From: Clostridium beijerinckii
GTDB taxonomy: Bacteria; Bacillota; Clostridia; Clostridiales; Clostridiaceae
Direction: 5' to 3'
Assembly (NCBI RefSeq): GCF_018223745.1
Contig: NZ_CP073653.1
Span: 5,444,001-5,508,000 of the forward strand
DNA: 64,000 nucleotides
Below, piece by piece: positions 37,149-45,930 of the stretch. Numbering within the stretch: position 1 is the stretch's first letter; each line of letters begins with the position of its first letter. Under the pieces are notes generated by a model, which did not search any database, was not told the origin of the DNA, and saw only the letters and a program-made list of their open reading frames with translations. Position numbers and translations under genes: made by a program.

Positions 37149-37805
37149 ATGACAAGAGTAATTATTGCAGAAGACCAGAAACTTTTACGAGAAAGTTTTA
37201 AAAACATAATTGAAAATAACAGTGATATAAAAGTTGTAGCTTGCGCTACTAATGGAAATGAAGCTTATAATCTATGTAAAGAATATATGCCTGATGTTGT
37301 TTTAATGGATCTGTCTATGCCTATATGTAATGGTACGGAAGCTACAAAACTAATAAAAGCAGAACTTCCATCAGTTAAGGTACTAGTTTTAACTGCATCT
37401 AATGATAAATCTGATGTCACAGATGCTATAAGTAATGGTGCTGACGGATATATCTTAAAAGATATAAGTACTGAGGAACTTATACTATCTATAAAAAGCA
37501 CCTCACTAGGGCTTGGCATAATTACTAAAGATATCTTAAGTCCTATGATATTAAATCTGCGTAAAGAAAATAAAAAAGCTAAGAAAAAAATTATTGATAT
37601 TAATGGTATAAATATCTCATTAACTGAAAGAGAACTAAAAATAGTATCTATGATTGTTGATGGAAAAGATAATAAAGAAATTGCATCATCTTTATTTATT
37701 GCTGAAGGTACTGTTAAAAATATTATTACAGAAATAATTTCAAAGCTTAGTTTAAGAGATCGTACTCAACTTGCAGTTTATGCTGTAAAAAATGGACTAG
37801 TATAA
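37149..37805 (+). CDS. NarL/LuxR-family response regulator
   Basis: The 218-residue protein has an N-terminal receiver (acidic residues at 8-9, phospho-acceptor Asp54 in LMDLSMP, Lys104) and a C-terminal LuxR-type helix-turn-helix (about 150-215, LTERELKIVSMI...NKEIASSLFIAEGTVKNI). It is the only DNA-binding response regulator in the sensory island and has no adjacent dedicated kinase. It lies between the two minus-strand che operons in opposite direction, so it may control them or respond to one of the neighbouring kinases. AGAGAGGG precedes the ATG. Confidence 0.92.
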   Translation: MTRVIIAEDQKLLRESFKNIIENNSDIKVVACATNGNEAYNLCKEYMPDVVLMDLSMPICNGTEATKLIKAELPSVKVLVLTASNDKSDVTDAISNGADGYILKDISTEELILSIKSTSLGLGIITKDILSPMILNLRKENKKAKKKIIDINGINISLTERELKIVSMIVDGKDNKEIASSLFIAEGTVKNIITEIISKLSLRDRTQLAVYAVKNGLV

Positions 37806-37818
37806 ATAGTCCATTTTT
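37788..37818. terminator. Compact bidirectional terminator overlapping two stop codons
   Basis: A 12-bp stem (37788-37799 with 37807-37818) lies exactly over the end of the NarL-type gene and reaches the stop of cheB on the other strand. T-rich sequence occurs on both sides. Confidence 0.82.
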
Positions 37819-38842
37819 ATTTTAACATATCGCAAATAACACTAGGTATATTTGAAATAGCCACTTGCTTTTCAACGGCTCCAATTTCAAAAGCAACTTT
37901 TGGCATACCATATACAACAGAGGATTTCTGATCCTGCCCTATAGTTCTTGCCCCTGCTCTTCGCATTGACATAAGCCCTACTGCTCCATCATGCCCCATT
38001 CCTGTTAGAATAACTCCTATAGCATTTTTTGACGCCACCTTAGCCACAGATTCGAAAAGCACATCTACAGATGGACAATGTCCATTAACTTTATTACCTT
38101 GAATAGTTTCTACAATGTACTTATCCGCAGCCTTCTTAAGTTTCATATGTTTATCTCCTGGTGCTATCAAAACTTTACCTGGCTCAATGGTATCTCCCGT
38201 CTGAGCTTCTTTAACAGTAAAATGCGTTTGCAAATTCAATCTATCTGCAAACATCTTAGAAAATACTGGTGGTATATGTTGTACTATAATTATCCCCGGA
38301 ATATCTTTGGGAAGATTTTTTAATAGGTTATAGATAGCTTCTGTTCCTCCAGTCGATGCTCCTATAGCAATCACTTTATTTCTAACATTTATGCTCTTTT
38401 CCATTCCCCTATTACTACCACTCTTTGGAATTTGCCCTAAATTAGCAGATAGATTTACATTTACTGCTCCTCTAATTTTGATTATTAACTCATTAATAAA
38501 AATTTCAAATCCATTAGGAGTTCTAGCATCAGGCTTACTTAAAAAGTCTACTGCTCCTGCATCCATAGCATCGAAGACTACATCGCTTATAGAACTTACA
38601 ACTATTATTGGAATTTTATATTGAGGAAGAAGCCTTTTAATGAATTCTACACCATTTAATTTTGGCATTTGTACATCACAAATCATAACATCGGGATTTA
38701 ATTCTAATAGTTTATCTCTAGCATCATAGGGATCTACCGCTTTTCCAACAACCTCTATATTAGGTGCCGTTGATATTCCTCTTGATATTGCTTCCCTAAA
38801 TACTATACTGTCATCAACTATTAAAACTCTAATTGATCTCAT
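37817..38842 (-). CDS. cheB: Protein-glutamate methylesterase CheB
   Basis: The 341-residue protein has an N-terminal receiver (acidic residues at 10-11, Asp56 in ICDVQMP) and a C-terminal methylesterase domain with the catalytic serine in GASTGG, a histidine in VQHIPP, and aspartate in GMGHDGAVG. It demethylates and deamidates receptors when phosphorylated by CheA. It is the last gene of cheA-mcp-cheR-cheB and ends at the bidirectional terminator. Start ATG 38842 has AAGGTG upstream. Confidence 0.95.
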   Translation of the reverse strand: MRSIRVLIVDDSIVFREAISRGISTAPNIEVVGKAVDPYDARDKLLELNPDVMICDVQMPKLNGVEFIKRLLPQYKIPIIVVSSISDVVFDAMDAGAVDFLSKPDARTPNGFEIFINELIIKIRGAVNVNLSANLGQIPKSGSNRGMEKSINVRNKVIAIGASTGGTEAIYNLLKNLPKDIPGIIIVQHIPPVFSKMFADRLNLQTHFTVKEAQTGDTIEPGKVLIAPGDKHMKLKKAADKYIVETIQGNKVNGHCPSVDVLFESVAKVASKNAIGVILTGMGHDGAVGLMSMRRAGARTIGQDQKSSVVYGMPKVAFEIGAVEKQVAISNIPSVICDMLK

Positions 38843-38884
38843 TAACTTCACCTTCTTAGCCCTTTAAATTATCTTAAGATAAGT

Positions 38885-39700
38885 CTATTCCTTTCTATAT
38901 ACAGATGGCATTATATACTTAAATCCAGCTGTATCACCACTTAGTGATTCCGAATGCCCTATAAAAAGATATCCACCGTACTCCATGCTGTTATAAAATT
39001 TACGGATTAGCTCATTCTTTGTTCTATTATCAAAATAAATCATTACATTTCTACAGAAAATAACATGGAACTTTTTCTTAAATGGAAATACATCCTCCAT
39101 TAAATTAAATTTTCTATATATAATTTCATTTTTAATATTCTCTGAAAATACGAAATTTTCCTCATCGTATTTTTTTAAATAAATCTTCTTCCACATCTCT
39201 GGTAAGGGTGCGATTTGTTCTTTATGATATATTCCATTTTTAGCAATGCTCAATACCTTTTCGGATATATCTGTGGCTAGTATTTTTTTATCCCACCATA
39301 ACTTTTCTTGTTTAAAGAATTCGCTTAATATCATAGCAATGGTGTATGCCTCTTCTCCAGAAGAACACCCAGCTGACCATATTCTTAAATCTTTGTCCCT
39401 TACTGAATTAATCAAATAAGGAAGTACTTTCTCCTTCAAGTAGTCAAAATGTGTTTTCTCACGCATAAAATATGTATGATTTGTTGTAATTTTATTGAGC
39501 AGTGTACTAACTGCCTTTCCACTCTTATCAGAAACTACATATTGATAATATTGAGAAAAATCTTCTATATTATGCTCTGCTAACACATTATGGAGCCTTC
39601 CAATTACCAACATTTTTTTTTCTTCCCTGAGATTAATCCCATAGTTCTCTTTTATATAGTTGGATAATTGAGCAAATTCTTTTTCCGTAATTGAAATCAT
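38885..39700 (-). CDS. cheR: Chemotaxis receptor methyltransferase CheR
   Basis: The 271-residue protein has an N-terminal helical CheR_N domain (about 1-60) and a SAM-binding domain with the motif IWSAGCSSGEEAYT near residue 108 and VIFCRNVMIYFD near 210. It methylates glutamates in receptor coiled coils. It lies between a receptor gene and cheB. Two receptors encoded nearby end in EFGKY, which resembles the CheR-docking pentapeptide, so this CheR may be a tether-dependent type. AAGGTG precedes the ATG. Confidence 0.94.
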   Translation of the reverse strand: MISITEKEFAQLSNYIKENYGINLREEKKMLVIGRLHNVLAEHNIEDFSQYYQYVVSDKSGKAVSTLLNKITTNHTYFMREKTHFDYLKEKVLPYLINSVRDKDLRIWSAGCSSGEEAYTIAMILSEFFKQEKLWWDKKILATDISEKVLSIAKNGIYHKEQIAPLPEMWKKIYLKKYDEENFVFSENIKNEIIYRKFNLMEDVFPFKKKFHVIFCRNVMIYFDNRTKNELIRKFYNSMEYGGYLFIGHSESLSGDTAGFKYIMPSVYRKE

Positions 39701-39715
39701 ATAATCACCTTATCT

Positions 39716-41437
39716 CTAATATTTTCCAAATTCATTATCGTTAAGTATTATTTTTTTAGAATTTGATATTTTTCTCTCTAAGTGTTTATCTCTTGTTTCA
39801 CTTAAATCTCTTGTGTTTTTACTAATATCATCATGAATACTATGGTTCATATAGCTATTGTCCAAGCTAGTCATTGAACTTCTAGCACTTGCTAATTTAA
39901 ACATTTGAACTTGTTCCTTTAAAACTTCTGCCTGTCCTGCTAGTTCCTCACTTGCAGCTGCGCTTTCTTCTGAAGTCGCTGAATTGCTTTGTACAACTTG
40001 TGATATCTGTATTATTCCTTGTGATATTTGTGAAATTCCTGTAGCTTGTTCTTCAGATGCATCTGATATACCATTAATTATTTTTGCAACCTCTTCTATA
40101 TCACTGACAATACTTTCGAGCGCATCTGCAGTTTGATTTGCTATATTGGTTCCATCTTGAATTTTAACAATTGATTCCTCTATTATTTCTGTAGTTTCTT
40201 TAGCTGCCTTTGCAGATCTTGCTGCTAAGTTCCTAACTTCTTCAGCTACCACAGTAAAGCCTTTCCCATATTGACCTGCTCTAGCAGCTTCTACCGCAGC
40301 ATTTAAAGCAAGTATATTGGTTTGAAATGCAATTTCATCAATCACCTTGATAATTCTTGATATATTATTAGAAGAGACATTAATTTCATCCATTGCCTTA
40401 AGCATTAATTTCATTTCATTATTTCTTTTCCCCGCATTTGTTTTAGTACTATCTGTTATAATATTAGCCTTTTTAGCATTTTCAGCATTTACTGATATTT
40501 GAGAAGATATTTCTTCGATAGAAGCTGTCAATTCTTCAACAGCACTTGCTTGCTCTGTAGCCCCTTGCGATAAAGCTATAGTTGAGTCTGCTATTTGTCT
40601 AGATCCAACTGTAACTTGCTCTGCCGCAAATCCTATCTGACCAATTACTTCATTTAATCTATATTTCATTCTTTTCATTGATTCTGATAATATTCCAATT
40701 TCATCTTTTGAATCATTAATAATCTCTACATCTAAGTTCCCTTTACTAATTTCACTTGTTACAGTCATAAGCTTCGCTATAGAGTTACTTATAGCTTTTG
40801 AAATAATAATGCCAAGTGATATGGCTATAATTATAGCTACTATTATTACAACTATCATAGTCACAACAGCATTATTAACCTCTGCAGAATACTCATTTGA
40901 TTTACTAAAGCCTGCTGATTCCTTTAATTGGAACAGATTATCTACAGAATTATTTATTTGGTCAGATAGTTTTTGTGTTGAATCCTGCCCCATTAAAGCA
41001 AGCGCTTCATCATTTTTACCTGAAAGAGATAAATCTATAATTTTATCTTTTATTCCATCATATTTATCTAACATCGCATTAAGATTATAAAATTCAGTTT
41101 TTGCTTCCTCACCTTGAATTGACTCTTCAAATTTTTTCAAACTCTCCTGAATCTTTGCATCGTAATTTTTTATTCTATTAACATAATTACTCATGTCTCT
41201 TCCATCTCTATACATTGTAATATTATTCAAATTTATCTTAAGTCTTTGAAATGATATGGATACATTAGCAATATCAGCAATTGATACTCCATAATCTAAA
41301 TATAAGCTAGTATAGTTCTGATCCACTTTTTTTATTTTTGTAATTCCTATAACACCAACTATTCCAGCTAATAAAGCCACTACTATGAACCCAATTATTA
41401 ATTTTGCTCCAACCTTTATATTGTTTAACCACCTCAT
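39716..41437 (-). CDS. Methyl-accepting chemotaxis protein, 4HB type with C-terminal tether
   Basis: The 573-residue receptor has a helix at about 10-30, a helical periplasmic-type 4HB_MCP domain, a second helix at about 190-215, a HAMP domain, and a signalling domain with tip IAFQTNILALNAAVEAA. About 75 residues of polar, probably flexible tail follow, and the protein ends LNDNEFGKY. The gene lies 52 bp after cheA and 15 bp before cheR. Start ATG 41437 has GGAGGG at spacing 7; a start at 41452 would include that site. Confidence 0.93.
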   Translation of the reverse strand: MRWLNNIKVGAKLIIGFIVVALLAGIVGVIGITKIKKVDQNYTSLYLDYGVSIADIANVSISFQRLKINLNNITMYRDGRDMSNYVNRIKNYDAKIQESLKKFEESIQGEEAKTEFYNLNAMLDKYDGIKDKIIDLSLSGKNDEALALMGQDSTQKLSDQINNSVDNLFQLKESAGFSKSNEYSAEVNNAVVTMIVVIIVAIIIAISLGIIISKAISNSIAKLMTVTSEISKGNLDVEIINDSKDEIGILSESMKRMKYRLNEVIGQIGFAAEQVTVGSRQIADSTIALSQGATEQASAVEELTASIEEISSQISVNAENAKKANIITDSTKTNAGKRNNEMKLMLKAMDEINVSSNNISRIIKVIDEIAFQTNILALNAAVEAARAGQYGKGFTVVAEEVRNLAARSAKAAKETTEIIEESIVKIQDGTNIANQTADALESIVSDIEEVAKIINGISDASEEQATGISQISQGIIQISQVVQSNSATSEESAAASEELAGQAEVLKEQVQMFKLASARSSMTSLDNSYMNHSIHDDISKNTRDLSETRDKHLERKISNSKKIILNDNEFGKY

Positions 41438-41489
41438 ATTCTTTCCCTCCATTAACCACTTATTTTAATTAAACTTAAGTTTTTAATAT

Positions 41490-43559
41490 CTATACTGTTG
41501 TCATTAATCCATCCATGTCAATTATTAGACTTATATTTCCATCTCCCAAAAGAGTACATCCAGCTAAATCCTTAATATTTCTAATATTCTTTATATAATC
41601 TGGGAGAGCTTTAACAACTACTTGTTGTTGTCCTAATAACTCATCTACCAAAATGCATACCCACTTTTCATCCTGCTCTATCATTATTAGAATTCCATCT
41701 GACAATTTATTTGTATCAGTTCTTATAGAAAAATGCTCGTTTAATCTAAGTATAGGATAGCATTGACCTCTAACCATAATAATCTCATTATTATCTGGAT
41801 CTTTTATAATATCGCTTTCTTTCGGTCTAAAAAACTCTTTTATAGAGCTAGTTGGAAGTGTGTATCTTGAATTCCCAACCCTTACATTCATTCCGTCTAT
41901 AATTGCAAGAGTTAATGGTATCTTAATAGTAATGCTTGTACCAAATTCCAACACACTATCTACACTAACCGTCCCCCCTATTTTTTCGATATTTTTTACT
42001 ACAACATCCATCCCTACTCCTCTGCCACTAAATTCTGATACAGCTTCTTTAGTGGAGAATCCCGGTAAAAATATCAAATTAAATATTTCTTTTTTACTCA
42101 TTTCACTTTCATCTTTAGTAAGTAATCCATTTTTTCTTGCTTTTTCTAGTATCTTTTCTTCATTCAAGCCTTTGCCATCATCTTTTACCATAATTAAGAC
42201 ATCGCTACCTGCATTTTTAGCTTCTAACACCAGATTTCCTACTTGCTGTTTTCCTTTATCAATTCTTTCTTCTACCGTCTCTATTCCATGATCAATGGAA
42301 TTACGAACTAAATGCATTAAAGGGTCTGATATATGTTCAATTATATTTTTATCTACCTCTGTTTCTTCCCCTATGATCGTTAATTTGACTTCCTTATCCA
42401 TTTTCTTGCTCATATCTCTAACGATTCTATTCATCTTTTGAAATGTTGCAGAAAGTGGAACCATTCTTATTGACATTACTGTATCCTGCATCTCTGCTAT
42501 AATCTTACGAAGTTGCCTTGCCGATTTTTGAAAATTATCAATTTCAAGCCCAATTAAATCCGGATTTTGTGTAACCATTGATTCCGAAATTACTAACTCC
42601 CCAATAAGATCCATAAGTCTATCCGCTTTAACTACACTTAGACTTATAAATCCTTGATGAGAAGATATTTTTTCACCTTTATTTTCCTCAGCTATATTTT
42701 TCTTTTCTTCTTCCTTCTTGCTACACTCTTTTTCTATAGCTATTTCTTCTATAACTTCTTTATTGTCTAAAAATTCATCATCATCTTCTCCCATTAATCT
42801 AATATCAAGTGCACTTAAAAAAACAGTTTCATTCAAAATCGTTTTTACATCTTCTAGATTTAAATCTGAAGAAAAGAATATTTTAAACCCATTCTTCCTG
42901 ACTTCTTCACAGGCTTTTTCATCATCATCTATTATATTTTCTGGTGAACTGCATATTATTTCAGCTACTTCTGATAGTTTGTGAAGAATGCCAAAGCACC
43001 TTATGTTTTCCATTCCGCAATCTTCTGAAAATTGAATTTTAGCTTTGTATTTTTGATTAGATGCGTCCCTTTTACTTTTTGCGCTGGTTATAAAAAATTT
43101 TTGCTGCTCAAATTTATTCTCATTAGGAGCTGTATCACTATCAATTGTTTCTATTCCTTTGAGTTCATTTAAAAACTCCTTTATGCTAGTAATTTTATTT
43201 GCGCAATCTCCATCTGGTGTATTTCCTTGCTGAATTTTAGAAATTTCGCCTTTGATAAAATCAATTGAATCTAATACAATATCGCTTAATATATTGTTAT
43301 CAACTTCATCCGGATTATTTTCTCTAAGATAATAAAACAAATCTTCAACAGAATGAGAGAGTCCAGAAATGTTATTAAAAAGCATCATAGCTGATGATCC
43401 TTTGACTGTATGCATAATTCTAAATATTTCATCTATCGAATTTGAGAATCCATTTTCTTTTTCTCCATCAATAACTAATTGTTCTAATTGTTCTATAAGC
43501 TGAGTTGTTTCAAAAATATACATATCTAACATAGATTCATTTATAAAGCTTTCCGACAT
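41490..43559 (-). CDS. cheA: Chemotaxis histidine kinase CheA
   Basis: The 689-residue protein has the full CheA order: an Hpt domain with phospho-acceptor His50 (MHTVKGSS), a linker with a P2-like CheY-binding region (about 155-270), a dimerisation domain (about 300-375), an HATPase domain (HLVRNSIDHGIE, DDGKG, GRGVGMDVV), and a C-terminal CheW-like domain. It phosphorylates CheY and CheB in response to receptors. It is first in its operon; the repeated motif is 140 bp upstream. AAGGAGGG precedes the ATG. Confidence 0.96.
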   Translation of the reverse strand: MSESFINESMLDMYIFETTQLIEQLEQLVIDGEKENGFSNSIDEIFRIMHTVKGSSAMMLFNNISGLSHSVEDLFYYLRENNPDEVDNNILSDIVLDSIDFIKGEISKIQQGNTPDGDCANKITSIKEFLNELKGIETIDSDTAPNENKFEQQKFFITSAKSKRDASNQKYKAKIQFSEDCGMENIRCFGILHKLSEVAEIICSSPENIIDDDEKACEEVRKNGFKIFFSSDLNLEDVKTILNETVFLSALDIRLMGEDDDEFLDNKEVIEEIAIEKECSKKEEEKKNIAEENKGEKISSHQGFISLSVVKADRLMDLIGELVISESMVTQNPDLIGLEIDNFQKSARQLRKIIAEMQDTVMSIRMVPLSATFQKMNRIVRDMSKKMDKEVKLTIIGEETEVDKNIIEHISDPLMHLVRNSIDHGIETVEERIDKGKQQVGNLVLEAKNAGSDVLIMVKDDGKGLNEEKILEKARKNGLLTKDESEMSKKEIFNLIFLPGFSTKEAVSEFSGRGVGMDVVVKNIEKIGGTVSVDSVLEFGTSITIKIPLTLAIIDGMNVRVGNSRYTLPTSSIKEFFRPKESDIIKDPDNNEIIMVRGQCYPILRLNEHFSIRTDTNKLSDGILIMIEQDEKWVCILVDELLGQQQVVVKALPDYIKNIRNIKDLAGCTLLGDGNISLIIDMDGLMTTV

Positions 43560-43668
43560 CTTAATTCCCTCCTTTTTTGCATATTTCTTATATAAAACGT
43601 TAATCTCTCTATATTCTATATTAAATTTTTTATTACAATCTTTTAAGTCACTTAAGTCATTGATTTTG

Positions 43669-43713
43669 ATGCAAAATGCACTACTATACTACACATAAAT
43701 GCAAATTGCACAA
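43669..43713. promoter_or_regulatory. Motif shared by the two che operons (copy 2) plus half-site
   Basis: ATGCAAATTGCACAA at 43699-43713 is identical to the copy upstream of cheY (36810-36824). A related ATGCAAAATGCA lies at 43669-43680, 30 bp away. Both are in the cheA upstream region. Confidence 0.5.
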
Positions 43714-43736
43714 AATATCTTGAATTTTATATAAAA

Positions 43737-43768
43737 AGAGCATTCAATCTATATAGATTGAATGCTCT
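43737..43768 (-). terminator. Terminator of motAB
   Basis: A perfect 14-bp stem (43737-43750 with 43755-43768) is followed on the minus strand by TTTTTATATAAAATT. It lies 50 bases after the motB stop. Confidence 0.85.
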
Positions 43769-43817
43769 GAGTTAGCTATATGTAAAATTTCTTATTAATC
43801 TCTTAGCTCTTATCTAG

Positions 43818-44552
43818 TTAATTTGATTTCTCCTCTGTAGGTACTGGGTATTTACGTACCACAAAAATTTCCACTCGTCTATTTTTAGCTCTTCCATCCT
43901 CTGTTGCATTAGATGCTTTGGGCATATGCTCTCCATAAGCCTGTATTGATATCTTCTCCTGATTAATACCACCTGTACTAACCATATAATTTAACACATT
44001 TATAGCACGCATAGCACTTAAATCCCAATTTGAACGAAACTTCCCGTTATTAATCGGCACATTATCAGTATATCCTGCAACTTTGATTTCATTATCCAAA
44101 CCATAAAGCATATGTGAAATTTTTAAAAGCAGTGGTGATACATCTTTTAGTACATCTGCTTCACCTGAATTAAAAAGTACAACATCTTGTATAGAAATTG
44201 CCAATCCCTCATTATTAAGATCAACTTTAACTTTATCAGAATAGCCCTCTTCTTTAATTTCCGCTTCTATCATCTTTTTAATTTCAGTCATTTTATCTTC
44301 TTCAGCCTTATTATCACTGATACCAGACTCCTCCATAGGAATTGCAGAGTTACCATCTTGATGCATAACACCAGATCCACCAGCAAATATTATATTAAAT
44401 TCTTTAGCCATTGACTGAAGTTTTGCCTTATCTGTTTGTCCCATGGCAAACATAACGATAAATAGTGCTAGTAGAAGTGTTAACATGTCTGAATATGGAA
44501 GAAGCCATGCTTCATCTACATGCTCTTCATGATGTTGCTTTTTCTTACTCAT
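43818..44552 (-). CDS. motB: Flagellar motor stator protein MotB
   Basis: The 244-residue protein has a short cytoplasmic start, one membrane helix at about 20-40 with the conserved proton-binding aspartate Asp22 (PYSDMLTLLLALF), a linker, and an OmpA-like peptidoglycan-binding domain (AGYTDNVPINNGKFRSNWDLSAMRA and NRRVEIFV). With MotA it forms the stator that powers flagellar rotation. Start ATG 44552 has AGGAG upstream; a GTG precedes it. It lies 17 bp after motA. Confidence 0.94.
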   Translation of the reverse strand: MSKKKQHHEEHVDEAWLLPYSDMLTLLLALFIVMFAMGQTDKAKLQSMAKEFNIIFAGGSGVMHQDGNSAIPMEESGISDNKAEEDKMTEIKKMIEAEIKEEGYSDKVKVDLNNEGLAISIQDVVLFNSGEADVLKDVSPLLLKISHMLYGLDNEIKVAGYTDNVPINNGKFRSNWDLSAMRAINVLNYMVSTGGINQEKISIQAYGEHMPKASNATEDGRAKNRRVEIFVVRKYPVPTEEKSN

Positions 44553-44569
44553 CACTTTTCTCCTTTTAA

Positions 44570-45355
44570 CTAGTTATCATTATTATTTTCTTCAAATCTT
44601 ATTCTTTGTTTTGGCTCAAGCATTCCTACTAGCTTTCTTTCAATACTCTTTGGATTATTTCCTGCCTGAATAGCTAAAATTCCTTCAAGCATAATATTCA
44701 TATTTTTTATTTCTTCTTGGGATTTTCTTTTTAACCTATTTGCAAATGGATGCCATATTAAATATCCAGTAAAGATACCATAAACAGTTGCAACAAAGGC
44801 TGATTTTATACTTTCTCCAAGCTTTTCAATATCATTAAGATTTCCAAGAGCACCTATTAATCCTATAACAGCTCCTAAAACTCCAAGTGTTGGCGCTGTA
44901 CCACCTGCTGTTGTAAACGCTGTAGCACCAAGACGGTGTCTATCTTCCATACTCTCAATCTCTATTTCTAGAACTTCTTTTATAAGATCTGGTTCTAAAC
45001 CGTCAACCACCATTTCTAATCCCTTTTTCATAAACTTATTTTCTAAGCCTTGTATAGTACTTTCAAGAGATAGTAATCCATCTCTTCTAGTTGTCTGAGA
45101 CATCTCTACAAGCTGTGCTATAATTTCAGCTGGATCTTCTTGCCCCTTAGCACTAAAAAGAACACCAAAAATCTTAGGAAGCTTAGTAAACTCTCCTTTT
45201 GGAAAAGAATTTAGCAAGGCTATTACAGTACCACCAATGATTACCAGCATCGCTTCAGCACTCATAAGTACTTGAAGACTTGCTCCCTTTTCTAGCATGG
45301 CTGCAACTACAATTATTAAACCTCCAATAAGACCAATTACTAAAAATATATCCAT
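44570..45355 (-). CDS. motA: Flagellar motor stator protein MotA
   Basis: The 261-residue protein has four membrane helices, with the conserved proline-containing segment GGTAPTLGVLGAVIGLI in the third. The cytoplasmic loop contains charged residues that would contact the rotor. It is the partner of MotB and first in the pair. AAAGGGGGAC precedes the ATG. No other flagellar genes are in the window. Confidence 0.94.
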   Translation of the reverse strand: MDIFLVIGLIGGLIIVVAAMLEKGASLQVLMSAEAMLVIIGGTVIALLNSFPKGEFTKLPKIFGVLFSAKGQEDPAEIIAQLVEMSQTTRRDGLLSLESTIQGLENKFMKKGLEMVVDGLEPDLIKEVLEIEIESMEDRHRLGATAFTTAGGTAPTLGVLGAVIGLIGALGNLNDIEKLGESIKSAFVATVYGIFTGYLIWHPFANRLKRKSQEEIKNMNIMLEGILAIQAGNNPKSIERKLVGMLEPKQRIRFEENNNDN

Positions 45356-45930
45356 GTTTGTCCCCCTTTATTGTTCTTCGCACGTCATATGATTAAATGT
45401 TATCTTTTTATTAGCAATATAACATATAATTACATTTTTTGTCGTTTTTCTTAATCGTTTGGAATCTACAACCTATAACTATAATACCATAATCTTGAAC
45501 AATCGAAAACTATATTTTGACATATTATATAACATAAATTCTATATATTCTGACCTTATCACATCTTTATTTTCCATTATTCATTTAATTTGTTAAACAT
45601 GCTAAATTTAAGTTAAAATCTATTTATCAGCATTATCTTTATTGTCGAAATAGAGTTCGCTTTCTGTTATATGAATACAAAAATGCTGCTTTAATACATG
45701 GATTATTTAAAAATCTATACTAATTTTATTCAATATAAAACAATTACAAACCTTACTAAACAAAAAAGTAGGTATTGGAGCACTTTACTAATTCATCAAA
45801 CACTAATTACTACCCCATTATAAATTAATGTACAATTCATCTACGGCTAATAATCACTTAAAGCAATTAAAATCTTTTATATGAATTGTACATCTATTTC
45901 TTCATATTTAATAACTAAAATTCTTAGAAA
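45356..45930. other. Intergenic region upstream of motAB
   Basis: This 575-bp gap carries no gene. It contains an inverted pair ATGTACAATTCAT (45828-45840 and complement at 45881-45893) with a 40-base spacer, close to the end of the next receptor gene. That may act as a weak terminator or as an operator. No consensus promoter was assigned. Confidence 0.4.
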
